In this document: piece after piece, positions 1 to 8,567 of the stretch
How positions within the stretch are numbered: the stretch's first letter is position 1
Layout: each line of letters starts with the position of its first letter
Assembly (NCBI RefSeq): GCF_001439785.1
Contig: NZ_JYLI01000019.1
Location: 52,413-116,412 of the forward strand
Origin: Pseudomonas poae
Lineage (GTDB): Bacteria; Pseudomonadota; Gammaproteobacteria; Pseudomonadales; Pseudomonadaceae
DNA length: 64,000 nt
Direction of reading: 5' to 3'
Notes under the pieces: generated by a model
Seen by the model: only the letters and a program-made list of their open reading frames with translations
What the model was told of the DNA's origin: nothing
Databases searched by the model: none
Translations under genes and position numbers: made by a program

Positions 1-626
1 GCGAGGACCACTTGGTAGGGGTCGATAAAGTGCCCGGTGCCAGGAAAAAACAAACCGCCCTGAATGCGCTCACTCAACTGCGGCGCACCGGCTCGGACGG
101 CATCGCCTGACCACAAGGTCACCGGCACGCCTTGCTGTTGCATGCGCTGCTGCAAGGCATCGATGACGTTTCGCGAGGCGGTTCGCTCGAATACCAATAA
201 TGAGCCGTCGTTGCGCAGCAGTTGTGGCTGTTCAATGGACTCAAGCAGGCGGCGCCAAGCGTCCAGGCTGCCTTCATTCAGGGACCGAAGGCCTTCTACG
301 GTGCGTTGATAACGGTCCGTTTGCAGGTTGAGCAGTAGCCGGGTGAACCAGGGCAGGGCACGTGGCAGGTATTTCCAGTCCAGACGCAGCGGGCCCGTGG
401 GGTCCAGCAACATGGCGGGCAGTTTTTTGAGGATCGCCAGGTCGGCGATGGGAAACACCTGCTCGGTGGCCAAGTGACCGGCGTTGCCGTATGAGGCGCC
501 CATGCCCGGTTGCTGCGAGTCGATCACCAGCACCTGGCGTCCTTGTCGCGAGAGTTGCAGGGCGCAGGCAACGCCGATAATGCCGGCTCCGACGATGGCG
601 ATGTCTGGCGGCGTGTGGTCGCACAT
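1..626 (-). CDS. FAD-dependent oxidoreductase, probable D-hydroxyproline dehydrogenase (partial)
   Basis: The C-terminal part lies beyond the left edge of the window, leaving about 208 N-terminal residues. A dinucleotide-binding motif GAGIIG (residues 13-18), followed by an acidic residue closing the second strand (VLVID, 32-36), is the signature of DadA/glycine-oxidase type flavoproteins. The ATG at 624-626 is chosen because AGGAGCGAG lies just upstream; a GTG two bases further in is out of frame. It is the third gene of an operon after a hydroxyproline epimerase and a DHDPS-family deaminase. The inferred role is therefore oxidation of cis-4-hydroxy-D-proline to the pyrroline carboxylate used by the deaminase. 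A general D-amino-acid dehydrogenase is the alternative. Confidence 0.82.
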   Translation of the reverse strand, partial: MCDHTPPDIAIVGAGIIGVACALQLSRQGRQVLVIDSQQPGMGASYGNAGHLATEQVFPIADLAILKKLPAMLLDPTGPLRLDWKYLPRALPWFTRLLLNLQTDRYQRTVEGLRSLNEGSLDAWRRLLESIEQPQLLRNDGSLLVFERTASRNVIDALQQRMQQQGVPVTLWSGDAVRAGAPQLSERIQGGLFFPGTGHFIDPYQVVL

Positions 627-639
627 GGCCTGCTCGCTC

Positions 640-1584
640 CTAAACCGACACCTCGGTCGACCAATTGGCATACCAGCGGCGAAACAACCTGTATTGCTGT
701 TCGGCATAGCGTCGCTGGGCATTGCTGAGCTCATCGGTCTCGTTGAAGTGCAACGCGTAACCCTGATCCCCATTGAGTACCATCAGGTGCTTGTAATACA
801 GCACCAGGTCGCAGCCTTCATCGAAGGACGACAGCACCGCCAGCGCTGTTTCGAGCTCGCGGGCCAGGCGAGCGGCCTTGGCGTCGCCCAGGGCGGCCTT
901 CTTGCTCAGCGCCACCAGTTGCAGCACTTCTCGCGGCAAGGCGTTGCCGACGCCGGTGATGGCACCGGTGGCGTTGCAATTGACGAATCCATGCACCACT
1001 TGGGTGTCGACGCCGACCATCAGCGACACGTTGTCGTCCTGGGACGTAATGTTTTCTGCGGCGTAGCGCAGGTCGGCGGCGCCGCCGAACTCCTTGAAGC
1101 CGATCAGGTTCGGGTGTTGCCGGCGCAGTTCGAAGAACAGCTCGGCACGCGTTGCGAAGCCGTAGTAAGGGCTGTTGTAGATCACCGCCGGCAGGTTCGG
1201 CGCCGCATCGAGAATGGCTGCGAAGTGACCCTTTTGCGCGGTGGCAGAGGCTCCGCGGGACAGTACGCGGGGAATCACCATCAGGCCATGGGCGCCGACC
1301 TTGGCGGCATGGGCTGCATGGGCCACGGCCTCACGGCTGTTCACCGCGCCAGTGCCGACGATGGTTGGCACACCGGCGGCCACCAGGCGCGCCACGCCTT
1401 CCTGACGCTGGGCTTCACTCAGCAGCGGCCAGTCCCCCATCGAGCCGCAATACACCACGGCGCTCATGCCGATATCGATCAGCTCGCGGCCCTTGGCGAC
1501 CAGTGCGTCGAAGTCGGGCGTGCGCGCCGGGGTGCAGGGCGTCATGAGTGCAGGCATGCAGCCGCTGAAGATGTTGTGGGTCAT
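640..1584 (-). CDS. lhpC: DHDPS-family lyase, probable 1-pyrroline-4-hydroxy-2-carboxylate deaminase
   Basis: A protein of 314 residues, the usual length for the dihydrodipicolinate synthase / N-acetylneuraminate lyase family of cytosolic TIM-barrel aldolases. Visible landmarks are the phosphate-loop-like CGSMGDW, the catalytic tyrosine region VIYNSPYYG and the Schiff-base lysine in LIGFKEFGG. The ATG at 1584 has AAGGAG at good spacing; the frame stays open upstream, but that part reads antisense to the epimerase gene. It sits between the epimerase and the FAD dehydrogenase genes. In 4-hydroxyproline catabolism this family member deaminates 1-pyrroline-4-hydroxy-2-carboxylate to 2-oxoglutarate semialdehyde. 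The assignment rests on this context; a true dapA is unlikely here. Confidence 0.87.
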   Translation of the reverse strand: MTHNIFSGCMPALMTPCTPARTPDFDALVAKGRELIDIGMSAVVYCGSMGDWPLLSEAQRQEGVARLVAAGVPTIVGTGAVNSREAVAHAAHAAKVGAHGLMVIPRVLSRGASATAQKGHFAAILDAAPNLPAVIYNSPYYGFATRAELFFELRRQHPNLIGFKEFGGAADLRYAAENITSQDDNVSLMVGVDTQVVHGFVNCNATGAITGVGNALPREVLQLVALSKKAALGDAKAARLARELETALAVLSSFDEGCDLVLYYKHLMVLNGDQGYALHFNETDELSNAQRRYAEQQYRLFRRWYANWSTEVSV

Positions 1585-1601
1585 TGTCGCAACTCCTTGT
1601 G

Positions 1602-2549
1602 TCAGACGAGTAGGGTCGGGGCGCAGATGCCCCAGGCAAAAAGGTCTTGCTCGTCGATCAGCAGCACGCTGTCGGCGGTCACATAAGCGCGGCCAGTGAT
1701 GAACGGGCGCACCTGTTCGCCGTCCCATTCATAACGGCCTTCGAATTGGCTGCCGGTAATGCCGGCCTGCAACCAGATGTCGCCCTCAGCGAGTTTGCCG
1801 TCGGCGGCCAGACAAGCGAGCTTGGCGCTGGTGCCGGTGCCGCAGGGCGAGCGGTCGTAGGCTTTGCCTGGGCACATGACGAAGTTGCGGCTGTCGGCCT
1901 GGGGGTCATCGGCAAACAATTCGACATGGTCGATCAGCGCACCCTCCGCTCCGTGAATGCCTTGGTCCTGGAGGGCCTCGAGCAGCGTCCAGGTGTAATG
2001 GCTGAGCGCCTCGACATTGCTCATGTGCAACGCCTGGCCGTGGTCCGATACCAGGAAAAACCAGTTGCCGCCCCAGGCGATATCGCCATGTACCACGCCA
2101 TGGCCGGGAACCTGCACTGCAACCTGTTTGCGGTAGCGCCAGGCAGGCACATTGCGCAGGGTGACGGTGCCATCGGTGTGCAGCGTGGCGGTTACGGTTC
2201 CGACTGGCGTGTCGATAAGGTGGTCGCCGGGGCCGATATGCCCGAGAAAATGCAAAGAAGCTACCAGGCCGATTGTGCCGTGGCCGCACATGCCGAGGTA
2301 ACCGGCATTGTTGAAGAAAATCACCCCGCAGGTGGCACCTGGCGTCACCGGCTGGCAATACAGCGCCCCCACCAGTACATCGTTGCCGCGCGGCTCCAGC
2401 AGGCAGGCGCGGCGCCATTGATCGTGGTGCGTGCGCAGGCTGTCGAGCTGGGCGGCGAGGGTGCTGCCGGCCAGTGCAGGAAAACCGTTGAGGACCAGGC
2501 GTGTGGGTTCGCCGCCGGTGTGGGAGTCGATGACATGCAGTCGTTTCAT
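1602..2549 (-). CDS. lhpA: 4-hydroxyproline 2-epimerase (proline racemase family)
   Basis: A protein of 315 residues of the proline racemase superfamily. Both catalytic cysteines are present: Cys88 in MCGHGTIGL and Cys236 in SPCGTGTSAK. These are the positions known for bacterial hydroxyproline epimerases, and the Cys-Cys pair separates it from trans-3-hydroxyproline dehydratases, which carry Thr at the second site. The N-terminus MKRLHVIDSHTGGEPTRLV is typical. The enzyme converts trans-4-hydroxy-L-proline to cis-4-hydroxy-D-proline, the first step of the pathway completed by the two downstream genes. The ATG at 2549 follows a GGAGCG element. It is the first gene of the operon and is transcribed away from the AraC regulator. 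Confidence 0.93.
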   Translation of the reverse strand: MKRLHVIDSHTGGEPTRLVLNGFPALAGSTLAAQLDSLRTHHDQWRRACLLEPRGNDVLVGALYCQPVTPGATCGVIFFNNAGYLGMCGHGTIGLVASLHFLGHIGPGDHLIDTPVGTVTATLHTDGTVTLRNVPAWRYRKQVAVQVPGHGVVHGDIAWGGNWFFLVSDHGQALHMSNVEALSHYTWTLLEALQDQGIHGAEGALIDHVELFADDPQADSRNFVMCPGKAYDRSPCGTGTSAKLACLAADGKLAEGDIWLQAGITGSQFEGRYEWDGEQVRPFITGRAYVTADSVLLIDEQDLFAWGICAPTLLV

Positions 2550-2752
2550 GGAGCGCTCCGTCAGTGCACGTTGCCGGTAGAAGTCATGGCAGCGTTTTCT
2601 TGTGACTGGCATAGCCTGAACGCGTTGACCGCATGTCGATTGATGTTTTGCTCAACTGCGCATGACGATTTCGGCACAATGGCCGTGCTCGACAAGGCCA
2701 CTGGCATGGGGCAATCTGCTGGACGTCGATGTATGAAGGGGCGGTCAAAGTC

Positions 2753-3517
2753 ATGTTGCACAGCGCGTTTACGACCTTTCTCCAGGGCAGTCGCCCCCAG
2801 AGCATCGAGCACTTGCTGGCCGGCGTGACGCAGTTGTTACCGCTGCTGGATGTGATCCCCAATGCGACGATTTTCATCAAGGACAGCGACGCCCGCTACG
2901 TACTCGCCAACCGCACACTGGTGCAGCGTTGCGGCCTCAAGCAGATGCAGGCGCTGTTGGGCAAGACCAGCGCCGAAGTGTTTCCCGTACAACTGGGGCC
3001 TGGCTACACCGAGCAGGATCGGCGCGTATTGCAAGCGGGCGTTGTGCTTGAAGACCAGCTCGAATTGCACCTCTATGGCACTCACGAACCCGGCTGGTGC
3101 CTTACCCACAAATGGCCTCTGTACAACGATGTCGGCCAGATCATGGGCCTGGCGGGTATTTCGGTCGACCTGCAATCAGCCAGCGAATCCCATCCGGCCT
3201 ACCAGCGGCTGGCGGCGGTTGACGAACACATTCGCGCGCATTTTCACCGCCGTGTACCCCTCGTGGAACTGACGCGCATCGCCGGAATTTCCGTGGCGCA
3301 ACTGGAGCGCTACTGCAAGCGCGTGTTCCAGCTCACGCCCCGGCAGATGATCCAGAAGGTGCGTCTGGAGCATGCTCATCGACTGTTGCTGCACTCCGAG
3401 CTGCCGATCACCGAGGTAGCGTTGCAGTGCGGGCACACCGATCACAGTGCTTTTACCCGCCAGTTCAAGTCTTCCACCGGGTTCACCCCGAGTCAGTATC
3501 GACAAGCCTCCAGGTGA
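2753..3517 (+). CDS. AraC-family regulator with N-terminal PAS-like sensor domain
   Basis: About 254 residues from the ATG at 2753, or 262 from an ATG at 2729; I prefer 2753 because GGGGCGG lies upstream. The N-terminal half reads as a PAS domain (VIPNATIFIKDSDARYVLAN, then GLAGISVDLQ), so it probably binds a small ligand. The C-terminal ~100 residues are a double helix-turn-helix of the AraC type, ending in the hallmark GHTDHSAFTRQFKSSTGFTP. It is divergent from the hydroxyproline operon, with about 200 bp of shared regulatory DNA, so it is the likely activator of that operon in response to hydroxyproline or an intermediate (inference). A PAS sensor is unusual for AraC proteins, most of which have a cupin domain. 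Confidence 0.85.
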   Translation: MLHSAFTTFLQGSRPQSIEHLLAGVTQLLPLLDVIPNATIFIKDSDARYVLANRTLVQRCGLKQMQALLGKTSAEVFPVQLGPGYTEQDRRVLQAGVVLEDQLELHLYGTHEPGWCLTHKWPLYNDVGQIMGLAGISVDLQSASESHPAYQRLAAVDEHIRAHFHRRVPLVELTRIAGISVAQLERYCKRVFQLTPRQMIQKVRLEHAHRLLLHSELPITEVALQCGHTDHSAFTRQFKSSTGFTPSQYRQASR

Positions 3518-3538
3518 GCTTTTCAATGAGTAGTGCGT

Positions 3539-5905
3539 TCAGAAACTCTGGCCCAGAGAGAACTGGAATATCTGCGTATCTGCGTTTTCAGGGGTGCGAA
3601 TCGGATAGGCAAGGTTGACGCTCAGCGGGCCCAGGGGGCTGTACCAGGTCACGCCGACACCCACCGAGCTGGCCATCTGGCCGAGCCCGATGGTGCCGCA
3701 TCCCTGGGTCGTACTCACGTAGCATTTGTCTGCATAGACGCTGCCCACGTCCCAGAACACCGAGGTGCGCAAGGATTTGGTGTCTTTGACGAAGGGGACG
3801 GGGAACAGGTATTCCATGCCGCCCGTGATCAGGACGTTGCCGCCCAGCGCATCGCGGTCGCGGTCGGTGTAGTACGCCTGACCCTGGCGGGAATAGGCTC
3901 CGGTCGCCGGTGTGCTGCGGGGGCCAAGGGTGCCGCTTTTGAAACCGCGCACAGAGCCTTCGCCACCGGCGGTGTAGTTTTCATAGAAGGGCAGACCGTC
4001 GGTGGAACCGTAGCCATTGGCATAGCCGAGCTTGGTATGCAGGCGCAGGGCGGTCTGAGCGCTCAGCGGCACGAAGGTCTGGCCGGCATAGTCGAGTTTG
4101 TAGAAACTCAGGTCGCTGCCGGGCACCGTCACTGTCATGTTCAGGCTCTGTGAATGCCCGCGTGTGGCCAGGATGCCTTTGTTCAGGGTCGATTCAGACC
4201 AGCCGAGTTCCGCCTTGAAGTTGGTGAATGCCTTGCCCTCGCGGCCGATGAATTCATAGATTTCATCGGCGCTGTAGGTCCCCGGCTCGATACTGTCGCG
4301 TTGTGCCGTAAGGCCGAAACTCAAACGTGACGTTTCGTTGATCGGGTAGCCAATTTTCGCGCCCAGGCCAAAACTGTTGAGCGCGTAATAGGAGCGTCCA
4401 TTGTCGTAGTAATTGTTGTAATCGGTCTTGCTGTAGAACCCGTTGTAACCCAGGCTGACCCCGTCCCTGGTGAAGTAGGGGTCGGTAAAGCCAAGGTTGT
4501 ATTTGCTCTGATAAGTGGAACGGGTCAAGCCCAGACTGGCATGATTCCCGGTGCCTAGAAAGTTGCGCTGGCTGATCGAGCCGCTCAGGATCAGCCCGGC
4601 GCTCTGGGCGAATCCGATGCTGGCGGTGATGGAACCGGACGATAGCTCCTCCACGCTGTAGTTCACGTCCAGCTGGTCGTCCGTGCCCGGCACTGGCGGC
4701 GTCTCGACATTGACTTCCTTGAAGAATCCCAGGCGCTCAAGACGCACCTTGGACTGGTCGATGAGGAACGTGGATGCCCATCCACCCTCCATCTGGCGCA
4801 TTTCGCGACGCAGCACCTGATCCTGGGTTTTGGTATTGCCGCGAAAATTGATGCGATTCACGTAGGCGCGCTTGCCGGGGTCGATGGCAAACACCAGGCT
4901 CACCGTGTGATCGTCCTCGTGCACCTGGGGTACGCCATTGACGTTGGCGAATGTGTAGCCTTCATTGCCGAGGCGGCGGGTGATCAGCTCGGACGTGGTG
5001 GTCATCAGTTGCCGTGAAAACACTTGGCCCTTGCGCACCAGCAGCAGTGACTGCACCTGGTCCTCGGGGATTTTCAGGTCGCCGCTGAGTGTGACGTCGC
5101 GAATCCTGTAGCGGCTGCCCTCGTGGATGTTGACCGTGATGTAGACGTGCTTTTTGTCCGGCGTGAGGGAGACCTGGGTGGAGCTGATATCCATGTTGAT
5201 ATAGCCACGGTCCAGGTAATAGGAGCGAAGCCGTTCAAGGTCGCCGGAGAGCTTCTCGCGGGCGTATTTGTCATCGTTCCTGAAGAACGACAGCCAGTTG
5301 CTGGTCTTCAGGGTGAATTGATCGGCCAGTTCCTCGTCGTTGAATACCGTGTTGCCGACCACGTTGATATGGCTGATGGCGGCCACCGCGCCTTCATCGA
5401 TGGTGACCTTGAGCTCGACCCGGTTGCGTGGCAGGGTGACCGCCCGTGCATCCACCGATGCGGAATATCGTCCTTGTGCAACGTACTGGCGGGCCAGCTC
5501 GTTGCGCAGGCCTTCGAGGGTGGCCCGCTGGAAAATCTCGCCTTCGCCCAGGCCGGCCTGTTTCATGCCTTTGAGCAGATCGTCGGTGGCGATTGCCTTG
5601 TTGCCTTCAATCGTGATGCTGGAAACCGTTGGTCGTTCAACGACATTGATGATCAGCACGTCGTTTTCCCGTGCCAGCTGGATGTCCTGAAACAATCCGG
5701 TCTTGAACAGCGCGCGCGTGGCCTGCGCCAGCTGGCGGGCGTCCGCCTCCTCACCTATGTTTAGTGGCAGTGCGCCGAAAACGCTGCCTGCCGAGACCCG
5801 TTGCAGGCCGTTGATACGGATATCCGAAATCGTCAGGGTTTGGGCCTGTAGCAATGAAATATCAAGCAATAGCGCAACCGTGCAGAGCAAGCGCGAAGAA
5901 ATCAT
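3539..5905 (-). CDS. bamA: BamA-family outer-membrane assembly factor (paralogue)
   Basis: A 788-residue outer-membrane protein with a signal peptide (LLCTVALLLDISLLQAQ), five POTRA repeats over about residues 25-420 and a C-terminal 16-strand barrel. The barrel carries the conserved loop-6 motif GEGSVRGF and ends in aromatic Phe, both diagnostic of BamA (Omp85). Start: the ATG at 5905 has TGGAAAG upstream; an ATG at 5926 is in frame but poorly placed. The housekeeping bamA of Pseudomonas normally sits between rseP and skp. This copy stands alone, divergent from a two-component system, so it is probably a second BamA used under envelope stress or for particular substrates (inference). Confidence 0.9.
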   Translation of the reverse strand: MISSRLLCTVALLLDISLLQAQTLTISDIRINGLQRVSAGSVFGALPLNIGEEADARQLAQATRALFKTGLFQDIQLARENDVLIINVVERPTVSSITIEGNKAIATDDLLKGMKQAGLGEGEIFQRATLEGLRNELARQYVAQGRYSASVDARAVTLPRNRVELKVTIDEGAVAAISHINVVGNTVFNDEELADQFTLKTSNWLSFFRNDDKYAREKLSGDLERLRSYYLDRGYINMDISSTQVSLTPDKKHVYITVNIHEGSRYRIRDVTLSGDLKIPEDQVQSLLLVRKGQVFSRQLMTTTSELITRRLGNEGYTFANVNGVPQVHEDDHTVSLVFAIDPGKRAYVNRINFRGNTKTQDQVLRREMRQMEGGWASTFLIDQSKVRLERLGFFKEVNVETPPVPGTDDQLDVNYSVEELSSGSITASIGFAQSAGLILSGSISQRNFLGTGNHASLGLTRSTYQSKYNLGFTDPYFTRDGVSLGYNGFYSKTDYNNYYDNGRSYYALNSFGLGAKIGYPINETSRLSFGLTAQRDSIEPGTYSADEIYEFIGREGKAFTNFKAELGWSESTLNKGILATRGHSQSLNMTVTVPGSDLSFYKLDYAGQTFVPLSAQTALRLHTKLGYANGYGSTDGLPFYENYTAGGEGSVRGFKSGTLGPRSTPATGAYSRQGQAYYTDRDRDALGGNVLITGGMEYLFPVPFVKDTKSLRTSVFWDVGSVYADKCYVSTTQGCGTIGLGQMASSVGVGVTWYSPLGPLSVNLAYPIRTPENADTQIFQFSLGQSF

Positions 5906-6059
5906 CAAAATCTTTCCAGAACACATCGACGGCGCAGCATAAGAGCGCTGTGGGTATGGTGCGGTTAACCCAATGTCAAGTTAGGTAAAGGTTGCATTGA
6001 GGTCATGACGCTGGTCAGCGAAAACCGATAATGTGCGCACCCTGACCCGGGAGCTGGCG

Positions 6060-6743
6060 ATGATTTCAGTACTGTTGGTTGATGACGATGAAGACCTCAC
6101 CGCAATGCTCAGGCAGTACCTGGCGCGTGAAGGCTTTGACGCGACCGCCGTGCATACCGGCGAGGAGGGTGAGGAGCAGGCGCTGTCGGGCCGTTACAGC
6201 ATCGTGGTACTGGACGTGATGTTGCCGCAGTTGTCCGGGATAGAAGTACTGCGGCGCATTCGCGCCGTCAGCCAGGTACCGATCGTGCTGCTCACGGCCC
6301 GTGGCGACAATATCGACCGCATTGCCGGCCTGGAGCTTGGCGCGGACGACTATGTACCCAAACCCAGTTCCCCCGGAGAGCTGGTGGCGCGTCTGCGTGC
6401 CATCATGCGGCGGGTGCAGCCGGCGGAAAGCCCGACGGTGGACGTCATTCGCAGCGGTGAACTGGTGTTGTGGCCGGCCAGGCGCGAAGCACGGTGGCAA
6501 GGCGCTGAGCTGGGTGTTACCAGCACCGAGTTCAGCCTGCTGGAGGAACTGGCCCGATGCGCGGGTCAGGTCGTGAGCAAGACCGACCTGTCGCTCAATG
6601 CCCTGGGATGCCCGCTGAAGCGCTATGACCGACGTATCGACGTGCACATCAGCAGCATTCGCCAAAAGCTGCGGCGGCGCAGCGACGGCAAGGCCTGGAT
6701 CCAGAGCGTGCGCGGTCTCGGCTATCAGTTGATTGTCGAATGA
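6060..6743 (+). CDS. OmpR-family response regulator
   Basis: A 227-residue cytoplasmic regulator: receiver domain (acidic cluster DDDED at 8-12, phosphoacceptor Asp52 in VLDVMLPQLSG, conserved lysine in DYVPKP) followed by a winged-helix DNA-binding domain ending in VRGLGYQLIVE. The ATG at 6060 is preceded by GGGAG; an upstream GTG at 6033 is less likely. It overlaps the histidine kinase gene by four bases, so the two are translationally coupled. The pair resembles CpxR/RstA-type envelope regulators. Its divergent neighbour is the BamA paralogue, which makes that gene a likely target. Confidence 0.92.
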   Translation: MISVLLVDDDEDLTAMLRQYLAREGFDATAVHTGEEGEEQALSGRYSIVVLDVMLPQLSGIEVLRRIRAVSQVPIVLLTARGDNIDRIAGLELGADDYVPKPSSPGELVARLRAIMRRVQPAESPTVDVIRSGELVLWPARREARWQGAELGVTSTEFSLLEELARCAGQVVSKTDLSLNALGCPLKRYDRRIDVHISSIRQKLRRRSDGKAWIQSVRGLGYQLIVE

Positions 6744-8023
6744 TGAAGCCCAGCCGGCTGTTCTGGAAACTGTTCCTGGCGTTCTGGCTGGCAACGAGCC
6801 TGACCTTTTTTGCCGGGGTCGGGGTGCATGAGGTGGAAACGTTCGAGCCGGACGACCCTCACTTGAAGGTCATCATGGCCAGCGAGGCCGCGCTGCTGCG
6901 CCAATTCGGCGTCGAGTCGGGGGCCGAGCTGCTGTCGACCTGGCGACGTCCGCCCGATCAGGCCATTGGCGTGTATGACAATGCCGGGCAACTGTTGGCC
7001 GGCGCGGCTGTGCTGTCGCCCGCCTATGAGCAGACGGTGATCAGCAAGGAAGGTCTCATCCTGTCGCTGCGCTCCACCCACCCGATCAGCTATGAGCACA
7101 GCGGCCTCCGCCTGCAGGTGCCGCTGATCATCGGCACATTGATGAGCGCCCTGTTCAGCGGATTTCTGGCTTACTACCTGGCATGGCCCCTGGCCAGCTT
7201 GCGTCGCGCGATGGGTGAGGTGGCCCAGGGCCGTTTCGATGTTCGGGTCAAACCGATGATGGGCAATCGTCGTGACGAAATTGTCGACCTGGCCGGCGAC
7301 TGCGATCGCATGGCCAACCAGCTCAAGCTGCTGGTGCAAGCCCAGCAACGCCTGCTTCACGATATTTCCCACGAGCTGCGTTCACCACTGACGCGCATGC
7401 GCGCGGCCATCGGGCTGCTGCGCCAGGACAGCGAGCGCGTGGCCATGCTTGAGCGTATCGAGCGAGAGTCCGAGCGCATGGATGCCCTGATCGAAGCGCT
7501 ACTGACCCTGGCGCGCCTGCAAGGGCGGCCCGAGAGCATCCATCGCGAACCTTTCGACATCAGTGAGTTGCTGGCGATGATCGTTGAAGATGCGCAATTC
7601 GAGGCCGACATCAAAGGTTGTAGCGTTGAGCTACAGGGAGGCCCACCGTTTGTTGCCTGCGTCAATGGCGAGCTGATGTACCGCTGCTTCGAGAACGTGA
7701 TACGCAACGCCGTGCGCTACACCCGGCCGGAGACCACGGTGCAGGTATCCACCCGGCTCAGTGCCGATGCGCAGCAACTGTGCGTGCGCATTACCGATCA
7801 GGGGCCGGGCGTGGACGAGACCCGACTGCATAGCATCTTTGAGCCGTTCGAACGCGGCAGCGACGACACCAGTGTCGGCTTTGGCCTGGGTTTGGCGATT
7901 GCCTACAGCGCCCTGGAAATGCACCAGGGCAGCATCGTCGCGCGCAATGATCAGGGGGGTGGCTTGACCGTGGAAGTCTGCCTGCCCAGGGCACGATCTT
8001 TACGCGAAATTACACTCGCTTGA
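6740..8023 (+). CDS. Sensor histidine kinase (envelope type)
   Basis: A 427-residue inner-membrane kinase. It has an N-terminal membrane helix (LFWKLFLAFWLATSLTFF), a short periplasmic sensor of about 110 residues, a second membrane helix near residue 130-155, then HAMP. The H box is HDISHELRSPLTRMR, the N box ENVIRNAVRY, and the G boxes are DQGPGVDE and GFGLGLAI. The small sensor and the ATGA overlap with the response regulator gene are typical of CpxA/RstB-like systems. The partner is certainly the upstream regulator. The signal is unknown; envelope or outer-membrane assembly stress is suggested by the adjacent bamA paralogue. Confidence 0.92.
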   Translation: MMKPSRLFWKLFLAFWLATSLTFFAGVGVHEVETFEPDDPHLKVIMASEAALLRQFGVESGAELLSTWRRPPDQAIGVYDNAGQLLAGAAVLSPAYEQTVISKEGLILSLRSTHPISYEHSGLRLQVPLIIGTLMSALFSGFLAYYLAWPLASLRRAMGEVAQGRFDVRVKPMMGNRRDEIVDLAGDCDRMANQLKLLVQAQQRLLHDISHELRSPLTRMRAAIGLLRQDSERVAMLERIERESERMDALIEALLTLARLQGRPESIHREPFDISELLAMIVEDAQFEADIKGCSVELQGGPPFVACVNGELMYRCFENVIRNAVRYTRPETTVQVSTRLSADAQQLCVRITDQGPGVDETRLHSIFEPFERGSDDTSVGFGLGLAIAYSALEMHQGSIVARNDQGGGLTVEVCLPRARSLREITLA

Positions 8024-8090
8024 CGGCTCTGTACTTGCCACCTCATTAGACTCTGCGCTCGGCAACGCCATTGGTTGAGTAGAGGCAGCG

Positions 8091-8561
8091 ATGTTCCAGG
8101 TACATAAAAAAGGATTTGTTTCTGGCAAAAAAATGATCGATGGGCTGGTGCCCTATGACTTTTTTTGCGAAGACAATCCGACGATCAATCTATTCGTGTT
8201 CACCGGTGCCGCTGGTCAAGGCAAACCCATCGAGGCGCCGACACTGTGGGGGTTTACCCGCCTGGAACGCTTTGAGGCAATGGCCAGCGCATTGTTGGCC
8301 AACAAACGCGACGACGGTTGGTTTCAAAGTGTCAATGTACTCACCGGCCCCGTCCAGAACGGCACCCTGGGGGTGAAGTTCCAGCGCGTGCACAAGATCA
8401 TCAAGCATGCCGACACGGCAGTGCCTTCTGCGCGCAAAGTGGATTACGAAATCCATACCGACGACGGCGATATCTATTTCACCCGACGGCCACTGTCGGC
8501 CGACCTTGCGCAAACCGTCATTTACGCGGCGGACCACGCCAGTGCGCAACCACCCGCCTGA
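8091..8561 (+). CDS. Unrecognised 156-residue protein
   Basis: I do not recognise the family. The protein is soluble, with no signal peptide or membrane segment and an acidic C-terminal half. The start is the ATG at 8091 preceded by GAGGCAG. It begins MFQVHKKGFVSGKKMIDGLV and contains a run of aromatic residues near residue 20 (YDFF). It lies 68 bp after the histidine kinase gene and is convergent with the LysR gene, from which it is separated by six bases. Codon use matches the neighbours, so it is probably a real chromosomal gene. It may be co-transcribed with the two-component system. Confidence 0.6.
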   Translation: MFQVHKKGFVSGKKMIDGLVPYDFFCEDNPTINLFVFTGAAGQGKPIEAPTLWGFTRLERFEAMASALLANKRDDGWFQSVNVLTGPVQNGTLGVKFQRVHKIIKHADTAVPSARKVDYEIHTDDGDIYFTRRPLSADLAQTVIYAADHASAQPPA

Positions 8562-8567
8562 TCACGC

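Noticed and set aside
484..2828. Long plus-strand frames over the hydroxyproline operon (484-1686 and 1647-2828)
   Set aside because: Antisense to three clear enzyme genes that carry their catalytic motifs on the minus strand.
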